From an uncultured Dorea sp. (GTDB lineage: Bacteria > Bacillota > Clostridia > Lachnospirales > Lachnospiraceae), in the NCBI GenBank assembly GCA_934295165.1, contig CAKRAT010000085.1, positions 1 to 6,188 of the forward strand: 6,188 nucleotides of DNA, read 5' to 3'. Each line of letters begins with the position of its first letter. Positions within the stretch are counted from its first letter, which is position 1. Under the pieces are notes generated by a model, which worked only from the letters and a program-made list of their open reading frames with translations, had not been told where the DNA came from and ran no database searches. The position numbers were made by a program, and so were the translations under genes. Shown here one piece after another: positions 4,134-6,188 of this stretch.

Positions 4134-6188
4134 TCTTCCTTCTTTGATCGCATAGAATGCTTCTGTCTTTGCCTGTTCACTGCTCATGCCCTGTTCTTCC
4201 ATCTGAAGGATCGTTGTCAGCATCCGCTCATAATCGATTGGAATGATCTTCTTGAATTTTGGAAGGTATTCTGTAAAGTTATCCAGGATCTTCTTACCAA
4301 GTTCGGAATTGGTACTGGCAACATGTTCTTCGATCATGCTCTTTAATTCTCCGACATCCATCTTGGTTGTCACGTGTTCGATATGAACCATCTCTTTGTT
4401 GACTCTTGTATAGAGATCATTTTCCATATCCAGTACATAAGCGACACCGCCGCTCATGCCGGCCGCAAAGTTCTTTCCTGTTCCTCCAAGAACGGCTACG
4501 CGGCCGCCTGTCATATATTCACATCCGTGATCTCCGACACCTTCTACAACCGCTGTCGCGCCGGAGTTACGTACTGCAAAACGTTCTCCTGCCACACCAT
4601 TGATGAATGCTTTACCACTGGTTGCACCGTAGAGCGCCACATTACCGATAATAATATTTTCTTCGGCTTTGTAGCGGATTCCTTTTGGTGGATATACTAC
4701 AAGTTTTCCACCCGAAAGTCCTTTTCCGAAATAGTCGTTACTGTCACCGGTCAGCTCCAGTGTCAGTCCCTTCGGGACAAATGCACCGAATGACTGTCCG
4801 CCGGCACCTTTACAATGTACAACATAGCTGTCTTCATCCAGGCCTTCCGGATATCTTCTCGTGATCTCGGAACCAAAGATTGTACCGAATGTACGGTTCG
4901 TATTCGTTACATCGATTTCAATGCTTCTCTTCTGTTTCTTCTCTACTGCCGGAAGAAGTTCTTTGACCAGAACCTTTTCATCCAGTGTCTTCTCCAGTTC
5001 AAAGTCAAAGACTTTCTTCGGATTGAATGTCATCGGTGTCTTTGTGCCTTCATAAGGATTATCCAGGATCTGTTCCAGATTCAGTGTGGATGCACGTTCG
5101 GAGGTCGGCACATCTTTCACCTTCAGAAGATCCGTTCTTCCGACCAGTTCGTCCAGTGTACGTACACCGAATCTTGCCATATATTCACGCAGTTCTTCTG
5201 CGATAAAACGCATAAAGTTCACAACATATTCCGGTTTTCCGCGGAAACGCTTTCTCAGTTCCGGATTCTGTGTTGCCACTCCGACCGGGCAGGTATCCAG
5301 GTTACATACACGCATCATCACGCATCCCATCGTTACCAGCGGTGCAGTTGCGAATCCGAATTCTTCTGCTCCGAGGATTGCTGCAATCGCCACATCACGG
5401 CCGCTCATCAGCTTACCGTCTGTCTCGATGCGGACTCTTTCTCTCAAACCATTCTGGATCAGTGTCTGATGTGTCTCTGCAAGTCCCAGTTCCCATGGAA
5501 GTCCGGCATTATGGATCGAACTTCTCGGTGCCGCTCCGGTTCCTCCGTCATATCCGGAGATCAGAATCAGTCCTGCTCCAGCTTTTGCAACACCGGCTGC
5601 GACCGTACCGACGCCTGCTTCTGATACCAGTTTTACCGTGATCCTTGCATCTTTGTTCGCATTTTTACAGTCATAAATAAGCTGTGCAAGGTCCTCAATT
5701 GAATAGATATCATGATGCGGCGGCGGTGAGATCAGGCTGACTCCAGGTGTAGAGTGACGGGTCTTTGCGATCCACGGATATACTTTTCCGCCCGGCAGAT
5801 GTCCGCCTTCTCCTGGTTTTGCTCCCTGTGCCATCTTGATCTGGATCTCCTGTGCACTTACCAGATATCTGGATGTAACACCGAATCGTCCGGAGGCCAC
5901 CTGCTTGATCGCAGAGCATCTGTCCGTGTCCAGACGTTCAATCTCTTCTCCACCTTCACCACTGTTGGATTTACCATGTAACTGGTTCATTGCAATTGCC
6001 AGTGTCTCATGCGCTTCTTTGGAGATAGAGCCGTAAGACATCGCTCCTGTCTTGAATCGTTTTACGATCTCATCAACACTTTCTACTTCTTCGATCGGAA
6101 TGCCTTTCTTCGGATAGTTGAATTCTAACTGTCCACGCAGGTTGATGTGTTCTCCTTCCGCATTGACCATCTCTGTATACTGTTTGAA
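4131..6188 (-). CDS. gltB: Glutamate synthase large subunit GltB, C-terminal part (cut by window edge)
   Basis: The frame is open to the right edge, so the 685 visible residues are the C-terminal part of a protein usually near 1,500 aa. The N-terminal glutaminase domain with its catalytic Cys1 lies outside. Visible first is the FMN-binding synthase domain, where ammonia channelled from glutamine is joined to 2-oxoglutarate: [17 protein letters not shown], then [14 protein letters not shown] (about 5520-5565). The 3Fe-4S cluster cysteines follow in [15 protein letters not shown] (codons at 5322, 5304 and 5289; pattern C-x5-C-x4-C). The C-terminal GxGxG beta-helix is encoded at about 4430-4805 (for example [20 protein letters not shown] and [11 protein letters not shown]). 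A tail of about 80 residues ends in AIKEGR. The reading frame has no lesion. The ATG at 6168-6170 is internal: upstream codons (FKQYTE) continue the protein. Promoter and regulation lie outside the window. Confidence 0.97.
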   Translation of the reverse strand, partial: FKQYTEMVNAEGEHINLRGQLEFNYPKKGIPIEEVESVDEIVKRFKTGAMSYGSISKEAHETLAIAMNQLHGKSNSGEGGEEIERLDTDRCSAIKQVASGRFGVTSRYLVSAQEIQIKMAQGAKPGEGGHLPGGKVYPWIAKTRHSTPGVSLISPPPHHDIYSIEDLAQLIYDCKNANKDARITVKLVSEAGVGTVAAGVAKAGAGLILISGYDGGTGAAPRSSIHNAGLPWELGLAETHQTLIQNGLRERVRIETDGKLMSGRDVAIAAILGAEEFGFATAPLVTMGCVMMRVCNLDTCPVGVATQNPELRKRFRGKPEYVVNFMRFIAEELREYMARFGVRTLDELVGRTDLLKVKDVPTSERASTLNLEQILDNPYEGTKTPMTFNPKKVFDFELEKTLDEKVLVKELLPAVEKKQKRSIEIDVTNTNRTFGTIFGSEITRRYPEGLDEDSYVVHCKGAGGQSFGAFVPKGLTLELTGDSNDYFGKGLSGGKLVVYPPKGIRYKAEENIIIGNVALYGATSGKAFINGVAGERFAVRNSGATAVVEGVGDHGCEYMTGGRVAVLGGTGKNFAAGMSGGVAYVLDMENDLYTRVNKEMVHIEHVTTKMDVGELKSMIEEHVASTNSELGKKILDNFTEYLPKFKKIIPIDYERMLTTILQMEEQGMSSEQAKTEAFYAIKEGR

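Noticed and set aside
4815..5624. 269-codon open frame on the plus strand, opposite gltB
   Set aside because: It lies fully inside a strongly conserved gltB region, has a low-complexity Cys/Phe/Arg-rich product and no recognisable motif. It is best explained by the codon bias of the opposite strand.

Overview
The window looks like chromosomal DNA of a low-to-mid-GC Bacillota, most likely a gut-type Clostridia of the Lachnospiraceae. This rests on the character of the proteins (NADPH-type GltB/GltD, a PcsB/CwlO-like secreted NlpC/P60 hydrolase, a PatB/MalY aminotransferase), purine-rich ribosome binding sites and AT-rich spacers. It is recognition, not a search result. Every supported gene lies on the minus strand, so transcription runs right to left.

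Right part (6188 to about 2483): the 3' half of gltB, large subunit of glutamate synthase, enters from beyond the right edge. It is followed 12 nt later by a complete gltD, the small subunit, which starts with GTG and whose ribosome binding site overlaps the gltB stop codon. Together they form the enzyme that uses NADPH to turn glutamine plus 2-oxoglutarate into two glutamates. A GC-rich hairpin at 2483-2507 is the best candidate for the operon's end.

Middle (about 2547 to 1095): a 269-nt spacer holds two good sigma-A-type promoters, hairpins and a possible response-regulator site. It leads into a secreted coiled-coil NlpC/P60 peptidoglycan hydrolase, which ends at a strong intrinsic terminator (1095-1128).

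Left part (1094 to 1): decayed sequence. A 24-codon ORF may be the broken start of a PD-(D/E)XK (Rpn-type) gene. AT-rich sequence with short repeats follows, and then a PatB/MalY-type PLP enzyme that lacks about its first 120 residues and carries an in-frame TGA where the family has tryptophan.

I see no tRNA, rRNA, CRISPR array, intact insertion sequence or riboswitch. The glutamate synthase and hydrolase genes are ordinary housekeeping genes, and I found no evidence of a new multi-gene system. The points most worth a second look are the promoter/hairpin arrangement upstream of the hydrolase and the aminotransferase pseudogene with the decayed DNA next to it.
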